A DNA stretch of 42,538 bases, from the NCBI GenBank assembly GCA_001825565.1, contig MHXM01000155.1, forward strand, positions 1 through 42,538, read 5' to 3'. Both the position numbers and the translations under genes were made by a program. The notes under the pieces are model-generated. The model was not told the DNA's origin. It searched no databases and worked only from the letters and a program-made list of their open reading frames with translations. How positions within the stretch are numbered: the stretch's first letter is position 1; the number at the start of each line of letters is the position of its first letter. This DNA is from Desulfuromonadaceae bacterium GWC2_58_13 (GTDB taxonomy: Bacteria > Desulfobacterota > Desulfuromonadia > Desulfuromonadales > Trichloromonadaceae). Positions 25,155 to 33,470 of this stretch are shown one piece after another.

Positions 25155-26564
25155 TCACATCCGGTCGCGCACGGAAATGCCCTGTTTTTTCAACAGGGCC
25201 TGAAAGTTGGGACGCAACATGCCAACTTCTTCCGCGGCCTTGGTAATATTCCAGTCGTTGCGCTTCAGAGCATCCAGTACAAAAGCCCGCTCGATAGGAG
25301 CCACGGCCCGCTCGCGAATTTCCCGCTTGGCTTCCTTCAATTCCTCGGTGGTTCGCGGCACGTAGTCCTCTTCAAGATCAAGATCTTCCTGGCCGGACAC
25401 CGGCAGTTCGAGGTCTTCCGTTTCAATCAGATCGCCGGAACTGAGAACCACCGCTCGCTCGATAATGTTTTCCAGTTCTCTGACGTTGCCGGGAAACGCG
25501 TATTTCTTCAGCATGCCCATGGCTCCCGGCGCCAGACCCCGCACTTCCTTGCCGATTTCGTTTCCAAATTTATTCAGGAAATATTTGACCAGGGGAATCA
25601 GATCACCTTTGCGGTCACGCAACGCCGGAAGGTCGATAGGGATTATATTGAGGCGGAAAAACAGGTCTTCCCGAAAACTTCCTTCAGCGACCATATCCTT
25701 CAGATTTCTGTTGGTCGCGGCGATCAAACGGATATCTATCGGTATCGGCTTCGTCCCGCCGATGGGAGTGACTTCTCGCTCCTGCAAAACGCGAAGCAAT
25801 TTGGCCTGAGTCGTCAAGCTGATGTTGGACACTTCATCCAGGAACAGAGTCCCACCGTCAGCGACCTTGAAAAGGCCCATTTTCGTCTGAACGGCACCGG
25901 TAAACGATCCCTTGATGTGACCAAACAGTTCGCTTTCGAGAAGACTTTCGGCGAGGGAGGTACAATCAACGGCAACAAAGGGCTGATCCTTTCGAGGGCT
26001 GTTCTGCTGAATGGCCCGGGCGACGAGTTCTTTGCCGGTTCCGCTTTCGCCGGTGATCAAAACAGTACTATCGGTCCTGGCAACCTGCAGGATACGACGG
26101 AAAACCTTGCCCATCTGCGGACTGTCACCCACGAGTTGCCCCAGGCCCTGATCATTCAGAACATGATTGCCCTGACTCGAAGTGTTCAATAGCAAGGCCC
26201 TCTGGTCGAGAGCTTTCTGAACCTTTTCGGAAATCTGTCCCGGGGTGAACGGCTTCGCCAGATAATCGAAAGCGCCATTTTTCATGGCTTCGACAGCGGT
26301 TTCAACGGTGGAATACCCGGTAATCAAAATCACTGGGACATCGGGCTGCAGAATCCTGATGGCCTTCAACAGTTCAAGCCCCCCCATTCCGGGCATCTTC
26401 AAGTCGGTAATGACCAGGTCAAAATCTTCTTCCTGTAGTCTTTCCAACGCCACACGCCCGCTGGATTTAGGCTCTACCTGGTACCCTTCCTTTTCAAGGA
26501 TTCGACGAATCCCTTCCCTGATTACAGCTTCATCGTCCACGACAAGAATTTTTGGATTGGGCAT
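25155..26564 (-). CDS. NtrC-family sigma-54 response regulator (BccR-like)
   Basis: This 469-residue protein is a complete phosphorylation-dependent sigma-54 activator. The receiver has D10/D11, acceptor D54 (VITDLKMPG), T82 (LITGYS) and K104 (LAKPF). The AAA+ domain has Walker A GESGTGKE (172-179) and the sigma-54 loop in the GSFTGA variant (219-224), plus GGTLFLDEVSNI. The Fis-type helix-turn-helix at the C-terminus reads NDWNITKAAEEVGMLRPNFQ. The ATG at 26564 was chosen for its GGAG site and because the conserved receiver begins there; in-frame ATGs exist upstream to 26621. It is divergent from the cytochrome operon, which has a sigma-54 promoter. Geobacter sulfurreducens BccR, a sigma-54 regulator of cbcBA, is a natural comparison, inferred from arrangement. 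Confidence 0.92.
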   Translation of the reverse strand: MPNPKILVVDDEAVIREGIRRILEKEGYQVEPKSSGRVALERLQEEDFDLVITDLKMPGMGGLELLKAIRILQPDVPVILITGYSTVETAVEAMKNGAFDYLAKPFTPGQISEKVQKALDQRALLLNTSSQGNHVLNDQGLGQLVGDSPQMGKVFRRILQVARTDSTVLITGESGTGKELVARAIQQNSPRKDQPFVAVDCTSLAESLLESELFGHIKGSFTGAVQTKMGLFKVADGGTLFLDEVSNISLTTQAKLLRVLQEREVTPIGGTKPIPIDIRLIAATNRNLKDMVAEGSFREDLFFRLNIIPIDLPALRDRKGDLIPLVKYFLNKFGNEIGKEVRGLAPGAMGMLKKYAFPGNVRELENIIERAVVLSSGDLIETEDLELPVSGQEDLDLEEDYVPRTTEELKEAKREIRERAVAPIERAFVLDALKRNDWNITKAAEEVGMLRPNFQALLKKQGISVRDRM

Positions 26565-27070
26565 TTGCTCCGAACTCCTCATACTTCCCGGCCCAAACAA
26601 ACAACGGCTCTGGCAAATCATTGAACACGCACGGTTAATTTGTATTGATCTTACTGGCTTTTTTTCATAAAATCAATCCAATGTTTCCCGGGGCGCCAGA
26701 TTGAACAAAACGGCAGACGAGTTATCCTCCTCAACCTAATGAATTTTTAGAATATATTCACATGTATGGTTTTATTGTACACCAAATACAAAAACACAAG
26801 CTCAGGAAATTACATCAATTTTTCTTTACGAAAAAAATGTTTGGTAACTGGTCTTTTTACTTGTTGTATATTTTTTACATTCGTTCTCCTTCCGAACGGC
26901 CTGCGCCACTCCACATTAAAATAAAAATACCTTTAATTTACAACCAGTTAAAAAACTATTAACATTACCAAAGATTTTGGCACAAGCACTGCTAGAGCAT
27001 TTACCGTCCAAATAAATTAAAAAAAATTAAACATCACTAATAGTGCATCCACTCTGATAGAAAGGAGAAA
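26565..27070. other. 506-bp AT-rich divergent control region upstream of the cytochrome operon
   Basis: The region is strikingly AT-rich compared with its surroundings and holds no convincing gene. A strong sigma-54 promoter sits at 26977-26993. Overlapping its -24 box is a short inverted repeat CCAAA-GAT-TTTGG (26968-26980). A perfect palindrome GAATATATTC (26750-26759) lies about 230 bases upstream of the promoter, where enhancer sites for a sigma-54 activator would be expected. In the leader there is CACTA-A-TAGTG (27035-27045). A 66-codon frame at 26762-26962 lacks a ribosome-binding site and is not called. Confidence 0.6.
26977..26993 (+). promoter_or_regulatory. Sigma-54 promoter of the cytochrome bc operon
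   Basis: TTGGCACAAGCACTGCT matches the sigma-54 consensus TTGGCACGNNNNTTGCW. The -24 box TTGGCAC is perfect, GG and GC are exactly ten bases apart, and the -12 box CTGCT differs from TTGCW by one base. Transcription would start near 27004, 67 bases before the first ATG. The adjacent divergent gene encodes a sigma-54 activator. Confidence 0.85.
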
Positions 27071-27313
27071 ATGATGAACGCGTTACGACCCATCCTGAGC
27101 CTGGCCGCAATACTGGCCACGACGGCTGGATCGGCCTTGGCCGCGCCGGCATCCAGCAGCAACCACATGGGTATCGGAGCCTGGCTCTTTATAGGCTTTT
27201 GCGCACTAATCTTCGTAGCTCAGCTGACACCGGCGCTCCTCTTACTATTCGGCATGGTCAAAGGAGCATTTGGAAGTAAGGAGAAAACCTCATCGACTCA
27301 TAGGTTTACGTAA
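27071..27313 (+). CDS. Small membrane protein heading the cytochrome bc operon
   Basis: The 80-residue product has an N-terminal hydrophobic stretch ending in an Ala-rich cleavage-like site (SLAAILATTAGSALAAPAS, residues about 9-27). It also has one clear membrane span (IGAWLFIGFCALIFVAQLTP, about 35-54) followed by more hydrophobic sequence and a basic tail. It has a strong AAAGGAG site and is the first gene after the sigma-54 promoter. I do not recognise a family. Position suggests an accessory subunit or assembly factor of the cytochrome complex. Confidence 0.75.
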   Translation: MMNALRPILSLAAILATTAGSALAAPASSSNHMGIGAWLFIGFCALIFVAQLTPALLLLFGMVKGAFGSKEKTSSTHRFT

Positions 27314-27390
27314 CGACAAAAGACTCACCCCGACGTAGCAATCCCTTAGATAGCAAGACTAAAACTTTTCCTGAGAAAAGGGGGAACACC

Positions 27391-28443
27391 GTGCGACAAC
27401 CAACTAAACACATGCTACTGCTGCCCAACTTGATCCTGGCCCTGCTTTTCTGTATTACGACGGCAGGCGCCATGGAATCAACGGATTGCCTGGAGTGCCA
27501 TAGCGATGCAGAGATGGTCGGCGAATCGTTTACCATCAACAGCGAACATTTCGACACCACGGCGCATGCCGAAATGGGATGTTCGGGTTGCCATGAATCC
27601 GTTACCGAGGCCCACCCGGATGATGGGCTGCCTCCGTCAAAAGCCAGCTGCAAAGACTGCCATGACGACGTCTATAAAGAATACACCCTGAGTCTTCACG
27701 GTTCCAACGCCAGCTGTTCGGACTGCCACAATCCCCACGAAGCGAAATCGCCCACCGAGGTTTCCGGCTTTGACATGAATCGCCAATGTTCTTCCTGCCA
27801 CGACACGGCAGAAACTGTCGAATCCCACGACCAGTGGCTGCCTCAGGCGGGGCTGCATATCGAAGCACTTCCCTGCATAACCTGCCATACCGGTTCGGAA
27901 AACTACGTCATCACCATGTACCTGATCAAACGCGACCAGGATAATCGCTACAGCAATTTCAAACCCGCGGGCCGGGAAGACCTTGAGCGTTTGGCCGGAG
28001 AGAAACCTGTTCAGGAACTGGTGGACACCGACAACAATGGTCTTATCTCTCTCTCCGAGCTCAGAGCCTTCAACAACAATCCGACCTACACGGACATGCG
28101 CCTGTGGGGTATGATGACCCCTGAATCGGTCACCCATTCCTACCAGATTCTCGACAACCGCTGGGACTGTTCCTTCTGCCATGCGTCCGGACCGGACGCC
28201 ATGCAGACCAGCTATGTCGCCTTTCCGGAAAAAGATGGAACATATAATCGTCTCGCCGTTGAAAAAGGCGCGGTTCTCGACGTCCTCAATGGAACACCCG
28301 ACTTCTACATGATGGGCGCAACCCGCAACAAGTGGCTGAACATCGCCGGACTGCTGATTATCGTCGGCGGCACGATCATGCCCATTGGCCACGGCACCCT
28401 GCGCTTTTTGACCCGTAAAAACAGAGAAGGAAAGGGGCACTAA
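27391..28443 (+). CDS. Seven-heme cytochrome c with C-terminal membrane anchor (CbcA-like)
   Basis: The 350-residue protein has a signal sequence or N-terminal anchor (about 8-27) and seven CXXCH heme sites at residues 33, 64, 87, 109, 133, 162 and 260. The C-terminal membrane span (WLNIAGLLIIVGGTIMPIGH, about 315-334) leaves the hemes in the periplasm. Between hemes six and seven is a perfect EF-hand calcium loop (DTDNNGLISLSE, 212-223). The start is a GTG with AAGGGGG upstream. Heme number and the adjoining cytochrome b match CbcA of the Geobacter CbcBA quinol oxidase, which passes electrons from menaquinol to periplasmic cytochromes. The name is a comparison by architecture from memory. 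Confidence 0.9.
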   Translation: MRQPTKHMLLLPNLILALLFCITTAGAMESTDCLECHSDAEMVGESFTINSEHFDTTAHAEMGCSGCHESVTEAHPDDGLPPSKASCKDCHDDVYKEYTLSLHGSNASCSDCHNPHEAKSPTEVSGFDMNRQCSSCHDTAETVESHDQWLPQAGLHIEALPCITCHTGSENYVITMYLIKRDQDNRYSNFKPAGREDLERLAGEKPVQELVDTDNNGLISLSELRAFNNNPTYTDMRLWGMMTPESVTHSYQILDNRWDCSFCHASGPDAMQTSYVAFPEKDGTYNRLAVEKGAVLDVLNGTPDFYMMGATRNKWLNIAGLLIIVGGTIMPIGHGTLRFLTRKNREGKGH

Positions 28444-28445
28444 TT

Positions 28446-29090
28446 ATGTCTGAGAAAAAGGCGATGATCTATCTGCAGCCGACTCCAGTAAGAATCTGGC
28501 ACTGGCTGAATGCCCTGGGAATTGTTACCCTCTGCGTTACGGGCGCCCAAATTAGATTTCCTGAATACGTGAATATTTTTGGCACCTACAAGGCGGCCAT
28601 CGAACTTCACAATACCGCCGGCATCGTTGTGGCGATTTCGTTCTTCCTTTGGATTTTCTACTACCTGATCGTTGCCGGCACCTTGGTGAAACTTTATGTT
28701 CCCAACATGGGTGACATCCAACACGGAATTCTGCGGCAGGCCCTGTTCTATTTTTTCAACTACTTCCGGGGCAAACCCAATCCTCACCACACCACCCCTG
28801 AAAACAAGTTCAACCCCATGCAGAAAGCGGCCTATCTGGTGATCATGGCGGTTCTGGTGCCCCTGGTCATCGTTTCCGGAATTCTGTTGCTGAACATCGA
28901 ACCTCTGCGCAATACGCTGCTGATGATCGGCGGGCTGAAAATCCTGGTCGGCGTCCACTTTCTGCTGGCTTGTTCCCTCTGCGCATTCCTTTTCACCCAT
29001 GTCTACCTGGCAACGTTGGGACATACCCCCTTCGCCCACTTTGTTCCGATGTGGACCGGCTGGGAAGAGGTTGAAGAGGACCATCATTGA
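28446..29090 (+). CDS. Cytochrome b561-type membrane subunit (CbcB-like)
   Basis: This 214-residue integral membrane protein has four predicted spans (about 20-38, 57-80, 130-152, 165-190). Histidines are placed for two b hemes: H19 in PVRIWHWLNALG, H55 in ELHNTAG, and H172/H186 in the last spans (GVHFLLAC, FTHVYLAT). The PVRIWHWLNA start is typical of the Ni/Fe-hydrogenase b subunit/cytochrome b561 family. It begins two bases after the cytochrome c stop, so the two are probably made together. It should oxidise menaquinol and hand electrons to the seven-heme subunit. A terminator follows. Confidence 0.92.
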   Translation: MSEKKAMIYLQPTPVRIWHWLNALGIVTLCVTGAQIRFPEYVNIFGTYKAAIELHNTAGIVVAISFFLWIFYYLIVAGTLVKLYVPNMGDIQHGILRQALFYFFNYFRGKPNPHHTTPENKFNPMQKAAYLVIMAVLVPLVIVSGILLLNIEPLRNTLLMIGGLKILVGVHFLLACSLCAFLFTHVYLATLGHTPFAHFVPMWTGWEEVEEDHH

Positions 29091-29114
29091 TCCAATTTTT
29101 TTAGCTCAACCCTG

Positions 29115-29152
29115 AAAAAAGCGAAGCGTCCAATCGGGCGCTTCGCTTTTTT
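29115..29152 (+). terminator. Terminator of the cytochrome bc operon
   Basis: AAAAAAGCGAAGCG (29115-29128) pairs perfectly with CGCTTCGCTTTTTT (29139-29152) across a ten-base loop. It is 25 bases beyond the cytochrome b stop and ends in six T. Confidence 0.92.
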
Positions 29153-29219
29153 CCATCCGGAAACAAATGCCGCATAAAGGGCATTTATGGTAGAAAAAAC
29201 GGCTATCTAAGGGGGAAAT

Positions 29220-29591
29220 ATGACGACCCATAACCGGCGGGCTGCACCCGAGCGCCGCCAAGGGCCCGATTGCTGGAACCGGGCCATGCACTGGATTGCC
29301 GTCACGATCTGGGGCCTGATGCTGACGGCTCTGCTCATCGTCGGCTGGGCCAAACCGCAGGTCGAAACCTTCTTTGACCGCTATTACCAACTTGCCCTGC
29401 GCTCCACCTGGGATATGGATCTGGCCAAATATATTTTTTACTGCATGACAACGGGGCTGCTGCTCAGCCTCATTGGTCTAACCATCAACCAGCGCCGCCA
29501 CCGTCGTCGGGATGATGAATACCTCGTTTCGTTAATCCTCTCCGCTGCCATTTGCGTCAGCGGGATCTGTCTTTACCTCTATTCATTCTGA
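29220..29591 (+). CDS. Small membrane protein of unknown function
   Basis: The 123-residue protein starts with a basic N-terminus (RRAAPERRQGPD) and has three predicted membrane spans (about 25-44, 70-88 and 102-121). A basic loop RRHRRRDDE lies between the second and third spans. The ATG has AAGGGGG seven bases upstream. It lies between two terminated operons, so it may be a single-gene unit; an AAATGCC...GGCATTT inverted repeat (about 29165-29187) lies upstream. I do not recognise the family. Confidence 0.72.
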   Translation: MTTHNRRAAPERRQGPDCWNRAMHWIAVTIWGLMLTALLIVGWAKPQVETFFDRYYQLALRSTWDMDLAKYIFYCMTTGLLLSLIGLTINQRRHRRRDDEYLVSLILSAAICVSGICLYLYSF

Positions 29592-30134
29592 CCTCACCAC
29601 CGTCATAAATAATCACCTCCCCGGCATTACCCGATTTCCAGCCTTCCGTTCCCCGAGACACCTTAAAAATGCCCTGATCTTCACTAAAAACTCTCGTTGC
29701 CGGCACCTATGGTTCAATCCGTGGGCAGTGGCGACCGATTCCAAACATTTACATGTTTGCGTTTAACAGACGCAGACTGCCCGCCTTGACATCGAGTGCC
29801 GAAACGGTACGCTGAACCAGAAATCCTAGTGTTTCCTGAAAAATAGCCGTAAAAATGCAACTTTGCGCAAAGACATAATTTGCGAGGCATTCTGATCGGA
29901 AATCGGGCGAATTCAGTGAATCTCTTCAATGATAAATTCACATATTTTTGCATGCCCGGACAAGTTCCCCCCGATCGAACGACTCAAGCACTTGCAATGA
30001 TACCCGATTTTTTTTAGCGGACATCTTACCAATCGCTAACACAATCCTAACCATTGGCGACGAAGATCACCGCTAACCAAACGAAACGAACAAATCGACC
30101 CTGCCAAGGGGACACATCTCACAAGGAGATCTCC
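29592..30134. other. 543-bp region upstream of pstS
   Basis: Apart from a Pho-box-like triple repeat (30025-30053) I see no recognisable element. A 79-codon frame on the minus strand (29714-29953) has an unconvincing composition and no ribosome-binding site. An in-frame ATG for pstS at 30054 is rejected because the signal peptide begins 27 codons later. Confidence 0.5.
30025..30053 (+). promoter_or_regulatory. Pho-box-like triple direct repeat upstream of pstS
   Basis: Three copies of a C-T-(T/A)-A-C heptamer begin at 30025 (CTTACCA), 30036 (CTAACAC) and 30047 (CTAACCA), exactly 11 bases apart. PhoB binds pairs of seven-base repeats with an 11-base period (CTGTCAT in E. coli). The period and the position, about 80-110 bases before pstS, fit, though the sequence differs from E. 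coli. No phoB/phoR genes are in this window. Confidence 0.6.
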
Positions 30135-31115
30135 ATGAAAAGAAACATCGCAAAGAAGTGGTTGTTAATGGCGGCGACCCTGGTCGCTATTGCGGGTACC
30201 GCCCAGGCCGAACCGATCACGGTCGACCCGGCCCTGGCCGGCTACACCAAAACTCAAGGCGTATCGGGCAACCTTAACAGCATCGGCTCCGACACCCTGA
30301 ACAATCTGATGACCTTCTGGGCCGAAGGATTCCGCAAGCAATATCCCAATGTCAACATTCAGATCGAAGGCAAGGGCTCCAGCACCGCGCCCCCGGCCCT
30401 GATCGAAGGGACCGCGCAGATCGGGCCAATGTCGCGCGCAATGAAGAAAAGCGAGATAGAAGCCTTTGAAGCCAAGTTCGGCTACAAACCGACCGCCATT
30501 GGCGTGGCGCTCGACTCGCTGGCCGTTTATGTCAACAAGGATAACCCCATCGAGAAGCTGTCCCTGGTTCAGGTTGATGCCATCTTCTCGAAAAACCGCA
30601 AGGGCGGTGCCAATGCGGAAATCACCACCTGGGGCCAGGTTGGTCTGAGTGGTGAACAGGCCGGTCAGCCGCTTAGCCTCTATGGGCGCAACTCGGCCTC
30701 CGGCACCTACGGCTACTTCAAGGAGAACGCTCTCTTCAAAGGCGACTTCAAGGACACCGTCAAGGAGCAACCCGGCAGCGCCTCGGTCGTATTGTCGGTC
30801 ACCGAGGACAAGGCCGGCATCGGCTACTCGGGGATCGGTTACAAAACCTCCGGAGTCAAAGCCATCGCCCTGTCCAAAACGGATGGCGAAGAGGCTTTCG
30901 AGCCAAACTACGACAACGTTTTGACCGGCAAGTATCCCCTCGGCCGCATGCTCTACCTCTACGTCGCCAAGCAGCCCAACCAACCGCTGCCGAAAATGAT
31001 CGATGAGTTCGTCAAGTACGTTCTCTCTAAGGAAGGCCAGGAGATCGTGGTTAAAGACGGCTATCTTCCCCTTCCCGCCAAAGTTGCAGACAAGCAGATG
31101 GATTTGCTAAAGTAA
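30135..31115 (+). CDS. pstS: Phosphate-binding periplasmic protein PstS
   Basis: PstS captures phosphate in the periplasm and delivers it to PstCA. The 326-residue protein has a classic signal peptide (KRNIAKKWLLMAATLVAIAG, cleavage after AQA near 24). The mature protein has the phosphate-binding fold: LNSIGSDTLNNLMTFWAEGF, GSSTAPPALIEGTAQIGPMS and YGRNSASGTYGYFKE. The ATG at 30135 has AAGGAGA at the right distance. It is followed by a terminator-like hairpin before pstC, which fits the usual excess of binding protein over transporter. Confidence 0.96.
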   Translation: MKRNIAKKWLLMAATLVAIAGTAQAEPITVDPALAGYTKTQGVSGNLNSIGSDTLNNLMTFWAEGFRKQYPNVNIQIEGKGSSTAPPALIEGTAQIGPMSRAMKKSEIEAFEAKFGYKPTAIGVALDSLAVYVNKDNPIEKLSLVQVDAIFSKNRKGGANAEITTWGQVGLSGEQAGQPLSLYGRNSASGTYGYFKENALFKGDFKDTVKEQPGSASVVLSVTEDKAGIGYSGIGYKTSGVKAIALSKTDGEEAFEPNYDNVLTGKYPLGRMLYLYVAKQPNQPLPKMIDEFVKYVLSKEGQEIVVKDGYLPLPAKVADKQMDLLK

Positions 31116-31147
31116 ACAGCCAGTCCCATTAGACTCAACTGTCCCGA

Positions 31148-31178
31148 CCTGCCTGCCGCTCTCGGCAGGCAGGTTTTT
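31148..31178 (+). terminator. Terminator/attenuator between pstS and pstC
   Basis: CCTGCCTGCCG (31148-31158) pairs perfectly with CGGCAGGCAGG (31163-31173) across CTCT, followed by TTTTTG. It is a strong intrinsic terminator inside the pst operon. It is likely to let only part of the transcription continue into pstCAB-phoU, or to protect the 3' end of a pstS message. Confidence 0.85.
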
Positions 31179-31212
31179 GTGCATCAATCCGCACCTACAC
31201 AAGGCACCCTGA

Positions 31213-33438
31213 ATGGACAAAAAAGTACTCAGGAGGATCAAGCTTCGGGATCGAATCGCCCGCTGGGTCATCACCATTGGCGGCATGTCGATCATCGCCA
31301 GCGTCATCCTCATTCTGCTTCTGATCGGTAATGTGACCCTCCCGCTTTTCCAGGAACCCGCCGCCGTGCCGCTGGCGGAAATCGACCTCGGGAAGTCGCC
31401 GAAGCAGCCTGAACCACTTGCCATCGACATCGACGAATACCTGGAAAACGCTGTCGTTTTTTCGGCCGCCAGCGCCTTTGAGTTTTATGCAACCGGGACG
31501 GGCGCACTCATCGATACCATTCCCGTCGCTCCGCCGAAAACCCCGACCGCCATCCCGATCCGGGTCACCGTCGACGCACCGCTTACCTTCAGCGTGCAAT
31601 GGAACGACGGCAGTCTGAGTGTGGAACAGATCCGCTTTCTCCCCCAATTCGATGCCGATGGAAAGCGAACCTTCGGGCGCCAGGTTCTGCGCAAAGGCAG
31701 CTTTGATCCGCCGCCGGAGGGCATTCCGCTGCAATCGCTGACGCGGATGGAAAGCGACCGTCAGGTGCGGGTCGATCTGTTGGCCGACAACCGCCTGAAA
31801 GTGACCCAGGTCATCGTTGAGTCGGATATCTTCGGCAACGAAGAACAAACCGAGCACGTCAGTTTCCTCGCCAATGTCAATTCCGCCATCAGCGCTCTGA
31901 CCCTCGACCATCACGGCCTGGCCCTGTATGCCGGCACGGCCGACGGCAGCCTGCTGCACTGGGATCTCGCCGAGGCCGGCAGCCCAAAATTACTGAGCCA
32001 TGTCAGCGCTCTCAACAGCAACCATCGCATTACCGCAATGGCCATGATCCTCGGCGATATTTCCCTGGTCGTCGGTGACGACCAGGGCCGCCTCAGCACT
32101 TGGTTTCCGGTGCGCGTTGAAAAAGGCGCCAGTGAAAAGCGGCTGACCCGGATTCACCAGCTGGCCGCGCATGACAGCGCGATTACCGCCATTACCCCGT
32201 CCCGACGGGACAAATCGCTGGCCAGCCTCGATGCCCATGGCAGCATCCACCTCGATCACATGACCAGCGAACGCCACCTGATCACCCTGGAAAATCCACA
32301 ACCGCTGACCCGGATTTCCCTGGCCCCACGCGGCAACGGACTGATCGGCCTCGACGCCGAAGGACGCCTGCAACTGTGGTCGATCAGCAACCCGCACCCG
32401 GAAATCAGCCTGAAGACCCTGTTCGGCAAGGTCTGGTACGAAAGCTACGACGCACCGGCCCTGGTCTGGCAATCGTCCTCCGGCAGCGACGACTTTGAAC
32501 CCAAGTTAAGTTTGACGCCCCTGATCTTCGGCACCCTTAAAGGGACCTTTTACGCGATGATCTTCGCCATCCCCATTGCTCTCTACGGCGCCATCTATAT
32601 CAGCCAGTTTGGCAGCAGCCGGATGCGCCAATGGATCAAGCCGGGAGTCGAAGTCATGGCGGCGATTCCCTCGGTGGTTATCGGTTTTCTCGCGGCCCTC
32701 TGGTTCGCACCCAAGTTGGAAAAGGCCGTGCCGGCCCTGTTTCTCGCCATCGTCTTCATCCCTCTGGCTCTGGTTCTTGGGATTCTGCTATGGCAGTGGC
32801 TGCGGCGTTACCAACCGCTGAAAACCGTCGAGCGGGGATATGAGTTCATCGCCATCGCTCCGGTCCTGCTGCTGGCCATCGCCGCTTCCATTACCCTGGG
32901 GCCGCTGGTGGAACAGTGGTTTTTTGCCGGCGACTTCAAGCTCTGGCTGTTTAACGACGCCGGCACCCGTTATGACCCACGTAATTGCATCGTCATCGCT
33001 TTCGCTCTGGGATTTGCGGTCATTCCGATCATTTTCACCATTGCCGAGGATTCGCTCTCCAACGTCCCGTCCAGTCTCAAGGCAGCATCATTAGCCCTCG
33101 GCGCCAGCCGCTGGCAGACGGTCTGGCGGGTGATTCTGCCATCGGCATTGCCGGGCATATTTGCGGGAATCATGATCGGCCTGGGACGAGCGATCGGCGA
33201 AACCATGATCGTGCTGATGGCTACCGGCAACACGCCGATCATCGATCCGAGCATCTTCAACGGCATGCGTCCGCTATCGTCGAATATCGCCGTGGAAATC
33301 CCCGAAGCCCCCTTCGGCGGCACCCTGTACCGGGTTTTGTTTTTGTCGTCGGTAATTCTGTTTGTCCTGACCTTTGCTCTCAATACGGTAGCCGAGGTCG
33401 TCAGGCAACGACTGCGAAAAAAATACGGTCGTTTCTAA
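31213..33438 (+). CDS. pstC: Phosphate ABC transporter permease PstC with large periplasmic beta-propeller-like domain
   Basis: PstC forms half of the phosphate channel. The last 310 residues are the permease proper: first spans from about 436 (LIFGTLKGTFYAMIFAIPIA), and the ABC-contact EAA loop at about 621 (LKAASLALGASRWQTVWRVI). At 741 residues it is more than twice E. coli PstC (319). The extra part is a first span (about 18-42) and about 380 periplasmic residues. These contain at least four WD-like repeats with the pattern G-x-A/D-x-G-x-L-x-x-W (ALYAGTADGSLLHWDL near 236, SLVVGDDQGRLSTWFP near 283, SLASLDAHGSIHL near 334, GLIGLDAEGRLQLW near 376). Long PstC proteins occur in some other proteobacteria; the function of the propeller is unknown to me. 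Confidence 0.94.
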   Translation: MDKKVLRRIKLRDRIARWVITIGGMSIIASVILILLLIGNVTLPLFQEPAAVPLAEIDLGKSPKQPEPLAIDIDEYLENAVVFSAASAFEFYATGTGALIDTIPVAPPKTPTAIPIRVTVDAPLTFSVQWNDGSLSVEQIRFLPQFDADGKRTFGRQVLRKGSFDPPPEGIPLQSLTRMESDRQVRVDLLADNRLKVTQVIVESDIFGNEEQTEHVSFLANVNSAISALTLDHHGLALYAGTADGSLLHWDLAEAGSPKLLSHVSALNSNHRITAMAMILGDISLVVGDDQGRLSTWFPVRVEKGASEKRLTRIHQLAAHDSAITAITPSRRDKSLASLDAHGSIHLDHMTSERHLITLENPQPLTRISLAPRGNGLIGLDAEGRLQLWSISNPHPEISLKTLFGKVWYESYDAPALVWQSSSGSDDFEPKLSLTPLIFGTLKGTFYAMIFAIPIALYGAIYISQFGSSRMRQWIKPGVEVMAAIPSVVIGFLAALWFAPKLEKAVPALFLAIVFIPLALVLGILLWQWLRRYQPLKTVERGYEFIAIAPVLLLAIAASITLGPLVEQWFFAGDFKLWLFNDAGTRYDPRNCIVIAFALGFAVIPIIFTIAEDSLSNVPSSLKAASLALGASRWQTVWRVILPSALPGIFAGIMIGLGRAIGETMIVLMATGNTPIIDPSIFNGMRPLSSNIAVEIPEAPFGGTLYRVLFLSSVILFVLTFALNTVAEVVRQRLRKKYGRF

Positions 33439-33470
33439 CGTTTCAATATTCCGATTGAGGATTCCGACCC

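Noticed and set aside
24822..26192. A 456-codon plus-strand frame across the kinase end, the terminator and the response regulator
   Set aside because: It runs through a perfect terminator and is antisense to an intact NtrC-type gene; no domain is recognisable.
26762..26962. A 66-codon frame in the AT-rich region upstream of the cytochrome operon
   Set aside because: It has no ribosome-binding site, a basic/aromatic composition typical of translated AT-rich DNA, and lies where enhancer sites are expected.
29714..29953. A 79-codon minus-strand frame upstream of pstS
   Set aside because: It has no ribosome-binding site, no domain, and its composition is unlike neighbouring genes.
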